The notes beneath the pieces are model-generated. The model ran no database searches. It was not told where the DNA came from and was given only the letters and a program-made list of their open reading frames with translations. The position numbers and the translations under genes are program-made. Below are positions 53,574-63,354 of a stretch of DNA of 64,000 bases, piece by piece; the first letter of the stretch is position 1; each line of letters starts with the position of its first letter. Source of the DNA: an uncultured Clostridia bacterium. Its GTDB lineage: Bacteria; Bacillota; Clostridia; Christensenellales; Borkfalkiaceae. The stretch spans positions 81,529 to 145,528 of the forward strand of contig CALVLN010000004.1 of NCBI GenBank assembly GCA_944338165.1, in the 5' to 3' direction.

Positions 53574-54284
53574 TTAGTCGTTTGCTATGAGCGTCCCCAT
53601 CTTCTCCCCGCAGACCGCGCGGAGGATGGAATCTTTTTCGTTGAGGGCAAACGCGAGCACGGGAACGCCGTTCTCCATACACATGGTCGCCGCCGTCGCA
53701 TCCATCGCTTTGAGCCCCTGGTTTAAGATCTCGCTGAACGTGAGATGTTCGTAACGCTTGGCGCGGGGATTGACGTTGGGGTCGGAATCGTAAATGCCGT
53801 CCACGTTCTTTGCCATGAGCAGGACGTCGGCGTCGATCTCGCAGGCGCGCTGCGCGGCGGCCGTGTCCGTGGAACAATAGGGATTGCCCGTACCGCACGC
53901 CATGATGACGATGCGCCCCTTTTCAAAGTGATGCAGCGCCTTGCGCAGCACGTAGGGCTCGGCGACGGAGATCATATTGAGCGCCGTCTGCACGCGCACG
54001 GGGATGCCCTTCTTCTCGATGGCGTCCATCATGGCGAGCGAGTTCATCACCGTTGCCAGCATGCCCATCTGATCGGCGGTCGTGCGGTCCATATTCGTGC
54101 CCTGCCGCCCGCGCCAGAAGTTCCCCCCGCCGATGACGAGGGCGATCTCCACCCCCATCTCGTGCACTTTGACGAGCTGATCGACGACCATGGAGATGAC
54201 CTGTTCGTTCAGCCCGAAGTGCTGTTCCCCTGCAAGCGCCTCGCCGGAGAGTTTGAGAAGGATGCGTTTGTATTTCGGCTGCAT
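53574..54284 (-). CDS. pyrH: UMP kinase
   Basis: Phosphorylates UMP to UDP. 236 residues of the amino-acid-kinase fold: LLKLSGEALAG, VIGGGNFWRGR, and TADQMGMLATVMNSLAM. It begins the frr-uppS-cdsA-dxr-rseP operon, and tsf, its frequent neighbour, is 1.3 kb upstream with a DUF697 gene between. Confidence 0.97.
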   Translation of the reverse strand: MQPKYKRILLKLSGEALAGEQHFGLNEQVISMVVDQLVKVHEMGVEIALVIGGGNFWRGRQGTNMDRTTADQMGMLATVMNSLAMMDAIEKKGIPVRVQTALNMISVAEPYVLRKALHHFEKGRIVIMACGTGNPYCSTDTAAAQRACEIDADVLLMAKNVDGIYDSDPNVNPRAKRYEHLTFSEILNQGLKAMDATAATMCMENGVPVLAFALNEKDSILRAVCGEKMGTLIAND

Positions 54285-54312
54285 CGCGTTGCCTCCTTGA
54301 TTTGATATTTAC

Positions 54313-54321
54313 AGTATAGCA
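54313..54321 (-). promoter_or_regulatory. extended -10 promoter of the pyrH operon
   Basis: TGCTATACT (54321-54313) on the minus strand is an extended -10 box; the -35 region is weak. Start near 54306 gives a short leader with AGGAGG before pyrH. Confidence 0.5.
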
Positions 54322-54331
54322 TATTTGCGGC

Positions 54332-54354
54332 AAAAAAGCACGCAGAATTTCTGC
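54332..54354 (-). terminator. weak terminator after the DUF697 gene
   Basis: GCAGA / TCTGC short stem, then GTGC and six T residues on the minus strand. The stem is only 5 bp, so read-through into pyrH is likely. Confidence 0.35.
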
Positions 54355-54423
54355 AAAGCGAACGATTTTCCCGTCTGTCGCCATGCCGTGCCGCGTTTTC
54401 TGCGGAATTCGGCAAAATACGCC

Positions 54424-55473
54424 TCACGCGGTGGCGCGCTCGGGCGACGGCCGTTTTGCCTTTTTCAGTTCGGCACGCACCTCGTCGCAGGTCGCCTCCA
54501 GCTCCGCCGCCGATTCCAGCTCGACCGCATCCAGGATGTCCTGCAATTTATACTCGTAATTGAGGTAATGGATGGTCTGATAGCCGATGATCGCCGTGAG
54601 CGTGGCATTCGCCATGCCCTGCACGGAAGAATCGACGAGGACGGAGATGGCAGACCCTAAAAGCGGGATCCCCTTGATCATGTCCCCCATCGTCTTGACC
54701 ACGGAGTTGCCGATGCGGACGCTCCCCAGCCCGTAAGCGACGAGGGAGTTTTGCAGCACCCGCGCAAAGATGCGCATGAGCTTGGCATCCGAAGGGCGGA
54801 AGCCGTACAGAAAGACGATATCCTTGATCATCTGCAGGTTCAGGACGGCGACGAGCGCCGCGTCCACGGTACTCGTCTGCGAAAGCGCCGAATACAGCCC
54901 GGATTTGAGCGACGCCCTGGTGATGATGTCCCGCGCCGACCGCTTGACCGACTTTGCATACAGCGCCGAAAGCGTCGCCTTCAGCTTTTCCTCGTCGCCG
55001 CAGTGCAGCGCCACGGCAAGCTCGCCGATGAGGCGATCGTCATACCAGCCCACGCCGTCCACCGTGGCGTTGAGCTCGATGAAGTGCGCGGAGATCTTAT
55101 GGCGCAATTCGCGGTTGTGTTTCTGCGCCTGACGCGCCGAATGGGAATTGACGTTGGTGACGAAATACCCCGTGCGGAAGATCCTGACCACCGGTACGAT
55201 ATACAGGAACAGGAACGCGACGGCGCATGCCGCCCCCACGCCGATGCCCGCGTAAAGGTTGCGTTCGACGACGTCCATGGTGATGAGGAAAAAGCAGGTG
55301 AACAGGAACACGCCGATGACGAGGGCGGCGATCCGCCCGAAGGCGCGTACGGCGCGCGTGTTTTCCCTGCGCACGTATTTATCTTCGTATTCGTAGATCG
55401 ACATCTTGCGCACCGCGGACGCAGACGGTTTGGCCGGCTGCTGCGGCGCCTCGATGATGCTGGTCTCTTTCAT
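54424..55473 (-). CDS. DUF697-family membrane protein
   Basis: 349 residues, related to YcjF/DUF697 proteins. Two N-terminal membrane helices (about 45-70 and 72-100), then a helical domain with LVAVLNLQMIKDIVFLYGFRPSD and GLGSVRIGNSVVKTMGDMIKGIPLLGSAI characteristic of DUF697. Function unknown; linked to GTPases in other bacteria. The ATG at 55473 is preceded by GAGAGG; a GTG 12 codons upstream is less likely. Confidence 0.85.
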   Translation of the reverse strand: MKETSIIEAPQQPAKPSASAVRKMSIYEYEDKYVRRENTRAVRAFGRIAALVIGVFLFTCFFLITMDVVERNLYAGIGVGAACAVAFLFLYIVPVVRIFRTGYFVTNVNSHSARQAQKHNRELRHKISAHFIELNATVDGVGWYDDRLIGELAVALHCGDEEKLKATLSALYAKSVKRSARDIITRASLKSGLYSALSQTSTVDAALVAVLNLQMIKDIVFLYGFRPSDAKLMRIFARVLQNSLVAYGLGSVRIGNSVVKTMGDMIKGIPLLGSAISVLVDSSVQGMANATLTAIIGYQTIHYLNYEYKLQDILDAVELESAAELEATCDEVRAELKKAKRPSPERATA

Positions 55474-55522
55474 CCTGTGCCTCTCATGCAGATCTCTCGT
55501 ATTTCTCACATCTCACGACACT

Positions 55523-55551
55523 ATTATAACACAAAAGCGCCGTCCCGTAAA
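55523..55551 (-). promoter_or_regulatory. promoter of the DUF697 gene
   Basis: TTTACG (55551-55546), 17-bp spacer, TATAAT (55528-55523) on the minus strand. Its -35 box lies in the loop of the tsf terminator hairpin. Confidence 0.65.
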
Positions 55552-55562
55552 GGGAACGGCGC
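55533..55562 (-). terminator. tsf terminator overlapping the next promoter
   Basis: GCGCCGTTCCC / GGGACGGCGC stem with one bulge and a 5-nt loop, followed by TTTT on the minus strand. Confidence 0.8.
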
Positions 55563-55590
55563 AAAAACTTTCCCGCATGCATGCGGATTT

Positions 55591-56505
55591 TTACTTTTTC
55601 ATCGCCTCGACCTGCTTGGCGACTTCCTCGCTGAGGTCCTCGTTCTTCTTTTCCAGGCCCTGGCCCATGACGTAGAAGCAGAACTCTTTGAGTTCGACGG
55701 GGGCGCCCGCCTTCTTGCTCGCCTCGGCGATGAGCTGGGCGATGGTCACCTTGTCGTCCTTGATGAACTTCTGGTCGAAGAGGCAGTTTTCCTCGTAGAA
55801 CTTCTTGATCTTCCCAAGAACGATCTTTTCTGCGATCGCCTCGGGCTTGCCCTCGTTGATGACTTCCTTCTTCATGATCTCCTTTTCCTTTTCCACGACC
55901 TCTGCGGGAACTTCCGCAGCGACCATGTACTGAGGCTTGGAGAACGCGACGTGCAGCGCCACGTCATGCGCGAGCGCCTTGGTCTCCTCGGTCACGGGGC
56001 AGGCGAAATTGAGCATGACGCCCAGCGTGCCGCCCATGTGGATATACGTCTCGATGAGGCCCGCGCTCTTGTACGCGGTAAAGCGGCGCACGGAAATCTT
56101 TTCGCCGATGACGGCGATCTGCTCCTGGATATAGAGTTCGACCGTCTTGCCTTCGCCTTCGAGCTTGCTCGCGAGCAGCTCTTCCACCGTCGTTGCCTTG
56201 GAAAGGACGACCTGCTTGGCAAGCAGCGCCACGAGGTCGCGGAACTTTTCGCCGTTGGCGACGAAGTCGGATTCGCAGTTGACCTCGATGAGCACGCCGG
56301 TATCCGCTTCCTTATACGCGAATACGATGCCTTCCGCCGCGATACGCGACGCCTTTTTTGCTGCCTTGGCGATGCCGCGCTCGCGGAGAAGATCCGCCGC
56401 CTTGTCCATATCGCCGTCCGCGTCCACGAGGGCGCGCTTGCAGTCCATCATGCCGGCTCCCGTCTGTTCACGGAGCGTCATTACATCCTTTGCGGTAAAT
56501 GCCAT
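55591..56505 (-). CDS. tsf: translation elongation factor Ts
   Basis: Nucleotide exchange factor for EF-Tu. 304 residues. N-terminal UBA-like part and TDFV-type segment (VREQTGAGMMDCKRAL, CESDFVANGEKF). The usual two core subdomains follow. It lies 57 bp after rpsB in the conserved rpsB-tsf order. A CGGGCATGTCCG copy lies in the gap at 56539-56549. Confidence 0.97.
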   Translation of the reverse strand: MAFTAKDVMTLREQTGAGMMDCKRALVDADGDMDKAADLLRERGIAKAAKKASRIAAEGIVFAYKEADTGVLIEVNCESDFVANGEKFRDLVALLAKQVVLSKATTVEELLASKLEGEGKTVELYIQEQIAVIGEKISVRRFTAYKSAGLIETYIHMGGTLGVMLNFACPVTEETKALAHDVALHVAFSKPQYMVAAEVPAEVVEKEKEIMKKEVINEGKPEAIAEKIVLGKIKKFYEENCLFDQKFIKDDKVTIAQLIAEASKKAGAPVELKEFCFYVMGQGLEKKNEDLSEEVAKQVEAMKK

Positions 56506-56562
56506 ACGATTCTCCTTATCTGAATTTGCTTACGGCGCGGGCATGTCCGCGGCCGCGCTCGT

Positions 56563-57336
56563 TTACTCCGCTGCGGGTGCTTCCGCAGCGACGACTTCCT
56601 CGATGTCCTTCGCCTCGGCGGGGGTCTCTGCCGCAGCTTCCATCACGGGCGTCTCGCCCTGATTGGCCTCGATGACCGCGTTTGCGATGATGGAAGAGAT
56701 GAGGCGGATGGCGCGGATGGCGTCATCATTGCCGGGAATGACGTAATCGATGAGGTCGGGGTCGCAGTTGGTATCGGTGATCGCCACGATGGGGATGTGC
56801 AGCTTGCGCGCCTCCGCCACGGCGATATCCTCGTTTTTGGGGTCGACGACAAACATGATGCCGGGCATGCCCTTCATGCTCTTGATGCCGCCGAGGTTGC
56901 TTTCCAGCTTCGCCATCTCCTTTTTGAGGCCGAGCACTTCTTTCTTGGGAAGCAGGTCGAATTCGCCGCTCGCTTCCATGCGCTCGAGCTTTTCAAGATA
57001 ATCGATGCGCGAACGCATGGTCTTGAAGTTGGTGAGGCATCCGCCCAGCCAGCGGGAATTGATGTAGAACTGCCCGCAGCGCTCCGCTTCCTCGCGGATG
57101 GCGTCCTGCGCCTGCTTCTTGGTGCCCACGAACAGAACGCTCTTGCCGGCTTTGACCTGCTCGACGACGAACGAATACGCCTCTTCGATGAGCTTTGCCG
57201 TCATCTCAAGGTCGATGATGTGAATGTCGTGACGCGCCGCGAAGATGTACTTTTTCATCTTGGGGTTCCACTTTCTCGTCTGGTGCCCGAAATGGACGCC
57301 CGCTTCGAGAAGCTGCTTCATGGTAACTACTGCCAT
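56563..57336 (-). CDS. rpsB: 30S ribosomal protein S2
   Basis: S2 binds late to the 30S subunit. 257 residues. [22 protein letters not shown] near the N-terminus and the coiled-coil region in the middle are typical; the C-terminal tail of about 25 residues is acidic and alanine-rich ([20 protein letters not shown]). MAVVTMKQ at 57336 has GGAGG upstream. Own promoter and hairpin leader. Confidence 0.97.
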   Translation of the reverse strand: MAVVTMKQLLEAGVHFGHQTRKWNPKMKKYIFAARHDIHIIDLEMTAKLIEEAYSFVVEQVKAGKSVLFVGTKKQAQDAIREEAERCGQFYINSRWLGGCLTNFKTMRSRIDYLEKLERMEASGEFDLLPKKEVLGLKKEMAKLESNLGGIKSMKGMPGIMFVVDPKNEDIAVAEARKLHIPIVAITDTNCDPDLIDYVIPGNDDAIRAIRLISSIIANAVIEANQGETPVMEAAAETPAEAKDIEEVVAAEAPAAE

Positions 57337-57443
57337 TTTTGATTCCTCCGTTTCTCCTCCTTCCGGCACATGGTAGAGCGCCCCTTGCGATCCGCATAAA
57401 AAATTTACGGACACGGAGAGCACTGCGCGCGGAAGTGTGTTTT

Positions 57444-57465
57444 TTCGGGGCGGCATTGCCCCGAA
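57444..57465 (-). other. hairpin in the rpsB leader
   Basis: TTCGGGGC / GCCCCGAA 8-bp stem with a 6-nt loop, about 10 nt after the predicted start. No T-run follows, so it is a candidate stability or autoregulatory element. Confidence 0.5.
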
Positions 57466-57472
57466 CGCGATT

Positions 57473-57502
57473 ATTTTACCATATTCTCCCCGCCGTTGGC
57501 AA
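57473..57502 (-). promoter_or_regulatory. rpsB-tsf promoter
   Basis: TTGCCA (57502-57497), 18-bp spacer, TAAAAT (57478-57473) on the minus strand. The leader is about 130 nt. Confidence 0.7.
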
Positions 57503-57565
57503 GCGATTTTTTTGCCGTATTTGCCTTTTTTTACGGCATTTTTCCGCAAAAGCCGCCGCGGACGC

Positions 57566-57596
57566 AAAAAAAAACGGAAGGGTCAGTCCCCTTCCG
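57566..57596 (-). terminator. engB terminator
   Basis: CGGAAGGG / CCCTTCCG 8-bp stem with a 6-nt loop, followed by nine T residues on the minus strand. It overlaps the last codons and stop of engB. Confidence 0.9.
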
Positions 57597-58215
57597 CTGT
57601 TTGCGGGGATGGTTCCGCCCCGTCCTCCCGTGCGCGGGAGATGACGGCGCGGATCTTTGCAAAGATCTCCTCCTTCCCCTGCCCCGTCTCGCCCGAAACG
57701 GGGATGATATCGTCCCGCCCCAGCCCGAGGCGGGAGGCAAGCGCCTGAACGCGCTCCTTCTGCTTCATGCGGGAGAGCTTGTCCGCCTTGGTGGCGAGCA
57801 CGGTAAACGGGAGGATATGATAATTGAGATATTCCTGCATGCGCTTATCGTCCGCAGTCGGATCGTGACGGATGTCGACGAGCGAAAAGACGTGCGCGAT
57901 GTCCTCCTTGCGCGCAAAAAATGCGTCGAGAAGGCGCGCCCACTGTTCTTTTTCCGCCTTGGACACCGCCGCGTAACCGTACCCGGGCAGATCGGCGAGC
58001 CAGAATGCGCCGAAATCAAAATAATTGACGAGCCGCGTACGGCCGGGCGCGGAACTCGTTTTGGCGAGTTTTTTCTGCCCCGCGAGCAGATTGATGAGCG
58101 TGCTCTTGCCCACGTTGGATCTGCCGCAGACGGCGATCATGGGCTTTTCCGGGCGCAGAAGCTGCGCTTCGCGCGCCGCGGAAGTGAGAAAGACTGCCGT
58201 GAATTTATCCGCCAT
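57583..58215 (-). CDS. engB: ribosome-biogenesis GTPase YihA/YsxC
   Basis: GTPase for 50S assembly. 210 residues. G1 GRSNVGKS near residues 31-38, G3 DLPGYGYA, G4 TKADK. The start overlaps the lon stop by 11 bases, the common lon-ysxC order in Bacillota. Terminator directly after it. Confidence 0.95.
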   Translation of the reverse strand: MADKFTAVFLTSAAREAQLLRPEKPMIAVCGRSNVGKSTLINLLAGQKKLAKTSSAPGRTRLVNYFDFGAFWLADLPGYGYAAVSKAEKEQWARLLDAFFARKEDIAHVFSLVDIRHDPTADDKRMQEYLNYHILPFTVLATKADKLSRMKQKERVQALASRLGLGRDDIIPVSGETGQGKEEIFAKIRAVISRAREDGAEPSPQTAEGD

Positions 58216-60538
58216 ATCCGATCCCCGTGACCGCGCTGCGGAATACCTGGTCGACGTTCTGCACGCAGATAAAATGCATCTGCTTGCGGATGCTCTCCGG
58301 GATGTCCTCCATGTCCTTGCGGTTCTCCTCGGGAATGATGACGTCCTGGATGCCGATGCGGTGTGCCGCCAGCGCTTTTTCTTTGAGCCCGCCGATGGGC
58401 AGGACCTTGCCGCGCAGAGTGATCTCCCCCGTCATGGCAACGTCCCTGCGCACGGGCCGCCCGGTAAACGCCGAGAGGATCGCAGTCGCCATGGTGATGC
58501 CCGCGCTCGGGCCGTCCTTGGGCGTCGCCCCTTCGGGGACGTGGATGTGGATATCCGTCTTTTCAAATACCGCTTCGTCGATGCCGTACTTTTCCGCATG
58601 GGCGCGGATGTAGGTGAGCGCCGCCCGCGCCGACTCCTTCATGACGTCGCCGAGCTTGCCCGTGAGCAGGATCTCCCCCTTCCCGGGAACGGCGGACACT
58701 TCAATGGTGAGCGTGGTGCCGCCCACGGCCGTCCAGGCGAGCCCCGTCGCCGCGCCCACTTCGTCCTCGTCGCGCAGTTCATCGTCCCGCAGATAGCGGC
58801 GGGCGCCGAGAAACTTTGCAAGATTGGTGCGCGTGACGGCGACCGTTTTGCCCTCCTCGCCCTTGGCGATGCGGACCGCCGCCTTTCTGCACACGGTGCC
58901 GATGGTGCGTTCGAGCGTGCGCACGCCCGCCTCCATGGTGTAACCGTCGATGATCTCGGAAAGCGCGCCGTCGGTGATGCGCAGATTCTCCTCTGAAAGG
59001 CCGTTTTCCCGCCGCTTTTTGGGCACGAGGTAGCGCTTGGCGATCTCCTCTTTCTCGTCCGGCGTGTAGCCGGAAAGCTCGATGATCTCCATGCGGTCGC
59101 GCAGCGGCCCGGGGATGGTGTCGAGCGTGTTTGCCGTGGCGATGAACATGACCTTGGAAAGGTCGTACGGCACTTCGAGGTAGCGATCGCGGAAGGTGGC
59201 GTTCTGCTCGGGATCGAGCACTTCCAGAAGCGCGCTTGACGGATCGCCGCGCAGATCTGCCGAAATCTTGTCTACCTCGTCGAGCAAAAAGACGGGATTG
59301 ACGGAGCCTGCATTCTTCATCTCATAGATGATGCGCCCGGGCATGGCGCCGATGTACGTGCGCCTGTGCCCGCGGATCTCCGCTTCGTCTTTGAGCCCGC
59401 CCAGGCTCATGCGAACGAACTTCCTGCCCAGCGCCCGCGCGATGGACTGCGCGATGCTCGTCTTGCCCACGCCGGGCGGGCCGACCAGACAGAGGATGGG
59501 CGCCTTGAGCTCGCCCGTCAGTTTCAGGACGGCGAGATATTCCACGACGCGCTCCTTGATCTGCCTGAGCCCGTAATGGTCTGCCTCCAGCACCGCCTCC
59601 ACGTCGGAAAGCGATTCCGTATCCTCGGTCTCCTCATGCCAGGGCAGGGCGATGAGCCAGTCGGCATAGTTGCGCAGCACCGTGTACTCGGGCGAGGACG
59701 GCGGCATCTTGTCCATGCGGGCAAGTTCGGAAAGCGCCTTTTCCTCGACTTCCTTGGGGAGGTGTTTGGCGAGCATCTGTTCGCGCAGCTTTTCCCCTTC
59801 CTCGACGTCGTCCCCGAGTTCGTTGTGGATGGCCTTCAGCTGTTCCCGCAAAAAATATTCCTTTTGCGATTTGTCGATGCTGCGGCGGACGTCCTGGGCG
59901 ATCTTCCGCTCGAGGCGGGTGAGCTCGAGCTCGTCGTTCAGACAGCGCTCGAACAGCTGCAGACGGGGCACGAGGCGGTTTTCCTCGAGGATCCGCTGCT
60001 TTGTCTCCTCGCGCAGGCGCATCTGGTAGGTACAGACGTTGATGTACGCGTCGATGTCGCCGATGGCGGAGAGCGCCGATTCGAGATCCTTGGAGATCTT
60101 GCCGTCCCCCGCGACGATGTCCTTGACCAGCTCCTTCGCCGTCCGAAAATAAGCCTCCTCCAGCGTCTCGTCGCCGCGGACGGTCTTCAGCTCGTCCGTC
60201 ACGGCGTAAATATAACCCTCTTCGACGCGGAAATCGCGCGCACGGGCACGGTACAGCCCTTCGGCATAGACGCGCAGCCTGTCGCCGGGGAGCCGCGTCG
60301 CCTGTTTGATGCGGGCGACCGTGCCAACCGCGTACAGATCCTCGCTGCCGGGAGTATCCGTTTCCGGATTTTTTTGCTTGACGATGAATACGAGCTGTCC
60401 CGCCGCGTTGGCGCGCTCGATGGCGGCGAGTGAAAATCCCCGCCCCGCGTCAAAGGCGACGCTCGTGTTGGGGAAGATCACCTGCGACCGCATGGGAATG
60501 ACGGGCAGCGTATTGGTGATGACCGTGATATTCGCCAT
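58205..60538 (-). CDS. lon: Lon protease
   Basis: ATP-dependent serine protease degrading damaged and regulatory proteins. 777 residues: LON N-terminal domain, AAA+ module with GPPGVGKT, and the proteolytic domain with KDGPSAGITMATAIL (catalytic Ser) and a downstream Lys. AGGAGG precedes the ATG. No CIRCE-type operator is seen in its promoter region. Confidence 0.97.
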   Translation of the reverse strand: MANITVITNTLPVIPMRSQVIFPNTSVAFDAGRGFSLAAIERANAAGQLVFIVKQKNPETDTPGSEDLYAVGTVARIKQATRLPGDRLRVYAEGLYRARARDFRVEEGYIYAVTDELKTVRGDETLEEAYFRTAKELVKDIVAGDGKISKDLESALSAIGDIDAYINVCTYQMRLREETKQRILEENRLVPRLQLFERCLNDELELTRLERKIAQDVRRSIDKSQKEYFLREQLKAIHNELGDDVEEGEKLREQMLAKHLPKEVEEKALSELARMDKMPPSSPEYTVLRNYADWLIALPWHEETEDTESLSDVEAVLEADHYGLRQIKERVVEYLAVLKLTGELKAPILCLVGPPGVGKTSIAQSIARALGRKFVRMSLGGLKDEAEIRGHRRTYIGAMPGRIIYEMKNAGSVNPVFLLDEVDKISADLRGDPSSALLEVLDPEQNATFRDRYLEVPYDLSKVMFIATANTLDTIPGPLRDRMEIIELSGYTPDEKEEIAKRYLVPKKRRENGLSEENLRITDGALSEIIDGYTMEAGVRTLERTIGTVCRKAAVRIAKGEEGKTVAVTRTNLAKFLGARRYLRDDELRDEDEVGAATGLAWTAVGGTTLTIEVSAVPGKGEILLTGKLGDVMKESARAALTYIRAHAEKYGIDEAVFEKTDIHIHVPEGATPKDGPSAGITMATAILSAFTGRPVRRDVAMTGEITLRGKVLPIGGLKEKALAAHRIGIQDVIIPEENRKDMEDIPESIRKQMHFICVQNVDQVFRSAVTGIGYGG

Positions 60539-60627
60539 GATTCCTCCTTATTTCCCTTTTCGCTCCCCAAGGCCCGGGCGCGCGCCGCACAGCCGCGGAA
60601 CGGGCGCAGCCCCCTCGGGAGTCCCCT

Positions 60628-60656
60628 ATTATATCACACTCTTTCCCGCAGTTCAA
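60628..60656 (-). promoter_or_regulatory. lon promoter
   Basis: TTGAAC (60656-60651), 17-bp spacer, TATAAT (60633-60628) on the minus strand, with a GC-rich leader of about 80 nt. Confidence 0.82.
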
Positions 60657-60734
60657 GCGCTGCGGCGCGGAAAATTCTGCCGTGAGATAAACGGACGGGA
60701 GGGAAACCGCCCGCGGCTCCCCTCCCGTGTACCG

Positions 60735-60890
60735 TTACGCCTGTTCGAATTCGTCTTTGCCGACGCCGCAGAGCGGGCAGGTAAAGTCGTCGGGAACGTC
60801 CGCCCAAAGCGTGCCGGGCGCAATGCCGTTGTCGGGATCGCCCGCATCTTCATCGTACACATAGCCGCATACGCTGCAGATATACTTCAT
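60735..60890 (-). CDS. rubredoxin
   Basis: 51-residue electron carrier with one iron bound by four cysteines, Cys5, Cys8, Cys38 and Cys41 (CSVCGY, CPLCGV). It follows the flavodiiron gene by 19 bp and very probably passes electrons to it for oxygen or NO reduction. AGGAGG lies before the ATG. Full length, no oddities. Confidence 0.96.
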   Translation of the reverse strand: MKYICSVCGYVYDEDAGDPDNGIAPGTLWADVPDDFTCPLCGVGKDEFEQA

Positions 60891-60909
60891 TGCCGTAACC
60901 TCCTTCTTA

Positions 60910-62127
60910 TTATTCAACGCTTTCCGCGTTTTCGTTCACGTCGGCGGCGACCGCCTGTGCAAGAGCGGTAAGCGCCGCGCGGTCCCCCTCCTTGAGCGCG
61001 GAGAGGATCTTGACCGTATTGCCGATCTTCTGCATGCCCTTCATGGAAGACAGCATCTCTTCCATGAGTTTCCCCGCCTGCGGCGACCATGTCCCGTTTT
61101 CGATGAGGGCATACCGGCGATTGCCGAAGTTATGCGCCGCAAGGTCGCTTAAAAACCGCTCCATGTTCACAAAGATGCCGTTGTTGTACGTGGTGGACGC
61201 AAACACGAGGTGGGAAAACCGAAACGCTTCCGCCACGAGATAGGAAGGATCGCAGGCGGACACGTCGAACACCTTCACCGCGGACACGCCCCGCGCCGAG
61301 ATCGCCGAAGCGAGGATCTCCGCCGCGTTCTGCGTGTGCCCGTAAACGGAGGCATAGAATACCGCCACCCCTTTCGTCTCAGGCATGTATGCGCTCCAGA
61401 GGCGGTATTTTGCCAGGAACGACGGGATGTCCTCCCGCCAGACGGGGCCGTGCAGAGGGCAGAGAAACTTGATATCCAGCCCGGCCGCCTTGTTCAGGGC
61501 ATTCTGCACCTGCACGCCGTATTTCCCCACGATGTTGGTATAGTAGCGGCGCGCTTCGGGCAGAAATTCGCGCCAAAAATCATTTTCGTCGGCAAAGATA
61601 CTGCCGCCGAGCGCCCCGAACGCCCCGAACGCGTCCGCAGAAAAGAGGATGCCCGCCGCCTCGTCGTACGTGAACATGACTTCCGGCCAGTGCACCATGG
61701 GCGCAAAGAGGAACTTCAAAGTATGCGTGCCCGTGCAGAGCGTATCCCCCTCTTTGACGAGAAGATAGTCGGGTGCCTCCCCGAAATACTGCCCGATCAT
61801 ACAGGCGGTCTTCTGATTGGCGACCACCTTGACGCCCGGATAACGGCGCAGCACGCGCTTTAAGCTCGCGCTGTGGTCGGGCTCCATGTGGGAAATGACG
61901 AGGTAATCGAGCTTACGCCCGTCGAGAAGATGCTCCAACCCCTCGAAAAATACGTCCGCGACCTGCTCGTCCACCGTATCAAAGAGCACGGTCTCGGCAT
62001 CGAGCAGCAGATAAGAATTGTAAGAAACGCCGCGGGGGACGGGAAACGTCCCTTCGAACAGGCGCAGCCGCCTGTCATTCCCCCCGATCCAGTATAAATT
62101 TTCCGTAACGCGGACCGCGTTGTCCAT
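60910..62127 (-). CDS. fprA: FprA-type flavodiiron protein
   Basis: Reduces oxygen (or NO) to protect anaerobes. 405 residues: N-terminal beta-lactamase-like di-iron domain with all six ligands visible, His80, Glu82, Asp84, His146, Asp165 and His226, then a flavodoxin domain from about residue 255. [16 protein letters not shown] at 62127 has GGAGG upstream. It forms an operon with rubredoxin. Confidence 0.95.
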   Translation of the reverse strand: MDNAVRVTENLYWIGGNDRRLRLFEGTFPVPRGVSYNSYLLLDAETVLFDTVDEQVADVFFEGLEHLLDGRKLDYLVISHMEPDHSASLKRVLRRYPGVKVVANQKTACMIGQYFGEAPDYLLVKEGDTLCTGTHTLKFLFAPMVHWPEVMFTYDEAAGILFSADAFGAFGALGGSIFADENDFWREFLPEARRYYTNIVGKYGVQVQNALNKAAGLDIKFLCPLHGPVWREDIPSFLAKYRLWSAYMPETKGVAVFYASVYGHTQNAAEILASAISARGVSAVKVFDVSACDPSYLVAEAFRFSHLVFASTTYNNGIFVNMERFLSDLAAHNFGNRRYALIENGTWSPQAGKLMEEMLSSMKGMQKIGNTVKILSALKEGDRAALTALAQAVAADVNENAESVE

Positions 62128-62158
62128 ATAAGCCTCCGTATGCCTGTCTCTCGCCGTT

Positions 62159-62187
62159 ATTATACCACATTTTCTGCCGTCATGCAA
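62159..62187 (-). promoter_or_regulatory. fprA-rubredoxin promoter
   Basis: TTGCAT (62187-62182), 17-bp spacer, TATAAT (62164-62159) on the minus strand. Confidence 0.8.
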
Positions 62188-62335
62188 CGATACGCATCAA
62201 AAAATCTGCCGAAACACGGACGTTTGCTCTGTTTTCGCGTCTGCGGCCGCGCGGCTGCTCCGTCATCCTTTTTTTGCAGACGATGACAGCTTCGTTCGGA
62301 TCAACAAGATCGGGATCCGGACTCACGCTCTTTTC

Positions 62336-63237
62336 TCACGCGTTCCGCCACCAGTCGGGGAGCAGCGCGCGCAGTTTGATCGTCTTTTTGCTTTCATGAT
62401 CGCAGAGGATCTCCGTATCCCTGCGTCTTCCCCCAGCTGCATCATAAATTCCCGGCATGCTCAGCACGGCATGCCCGCCCTTCCGTCCGGCATGACAGCG
62501 ACTATTTTTATGATTTGGCTTTCCCCGTTCGTTATCATATTTGCGATCGCATTTCTTTCCGCACACATTCCCAATGAACAAGCCGTATCGATGCAAACCC
62601 CGGTATAGATATTTCCTTTTGCCGAAAGAACTGCGGCAGAAACACTCCCGGCCCCGATCAATGGAGAGAGATCTCTTTCATACTGCACCTTCCTTGCGGC
62701 AAGATACAATTTGTCCCACGCGCCGTCAAATTCGGCAAGCGCGCGCGCCTCTGCAGCCCGCACAAACGCCTCTTTCCCCGCGCAATATCCGTCGATGTCA
62801 TACGGAAATTGCCGGGCAAGGGCGATCTTGAGCGCCGCGTATTCCCGTCTCGCCGCTTCATGCCTGCGCATGTAGTCACGAAAGGCGAGATGACGGCCGA
62901 TGTTGTGCCAGTCATCCGCCTGAAATATGTGCACCTGGTGCGTCCGTTCCGCCCCGCCTTTGCGGAGATACCGACGCCCTTTGATCCCGAATTCGCCGCA
63001 ATATTCATAGCCGAGCCTGGAAAATTCCGCCGCGGCGGCATCCGCTCCCTCAAGGCTTTTCACCGCCGCCATGATATCGGTGATCGGCTTGGCGGCCAAC
63101 CCCGGCACGGATGTGCTCCCGATGTGATACATTGCGAGGCAGTTGCCTTTCAGGACGCCGATGAGTTTTTCCCGCTCCTTATCGTAAAGAAGCGGCCACT
63201 TCGGATCGTACTCCGTCACGGTGATATGCTGCGTCAT
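62336..63237 (-). pseudogene. broken GrpB-cytidine deaminase fusion
   Basis: A GrpB-family (nucleotidyltransferase-like) domain beginning MTQHITVTEYDPKWP is joined in frame, near WDKLYLAARKVQ, to a cytidine-deaminase-like domain. The deaminase holds the CAER zinc site (MCAERNAIANM) and then PC. An in-frame TGA at 62461-62463 replaces the Gly codon of the expected PCGAC motif. Downstream, ACREFMMQLGEDAG is readable, then a one-base shift near 62418 moves the frame to DTEILCDHESKKTIKLRALL, which ends at 62336. Two independent lesions mark a pseudogene of the deaminase part; the GrpB part may still be made as a 258-residue product ending at 62461. Confidence 0.8.
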
Positions 63238-63354
63238 TTTATGTGCGCTCCTTATCATGGTTTCCTTTATTATATCCAAAAACGCCGTACTGCCGATGTG
63301 CCTTCGGCACAGCAAAATATCGCGATCTGCATTCGGCAACACGGCAATCTGAGG

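Noticed and set aside
60539..60734. CIRCE heat-shock operator upstream of lon
   Set aside because: No TTAGCACTC-N9-GAGTGCTAA or close variant is present.
62461..62463. TGA as selenocysteine codon in the deaminase
   Set aside because: The expected residue is Gly in PCGAC, there is no clear SECIS-like hairpin right after it, and a second lesion (frame shift) follows.
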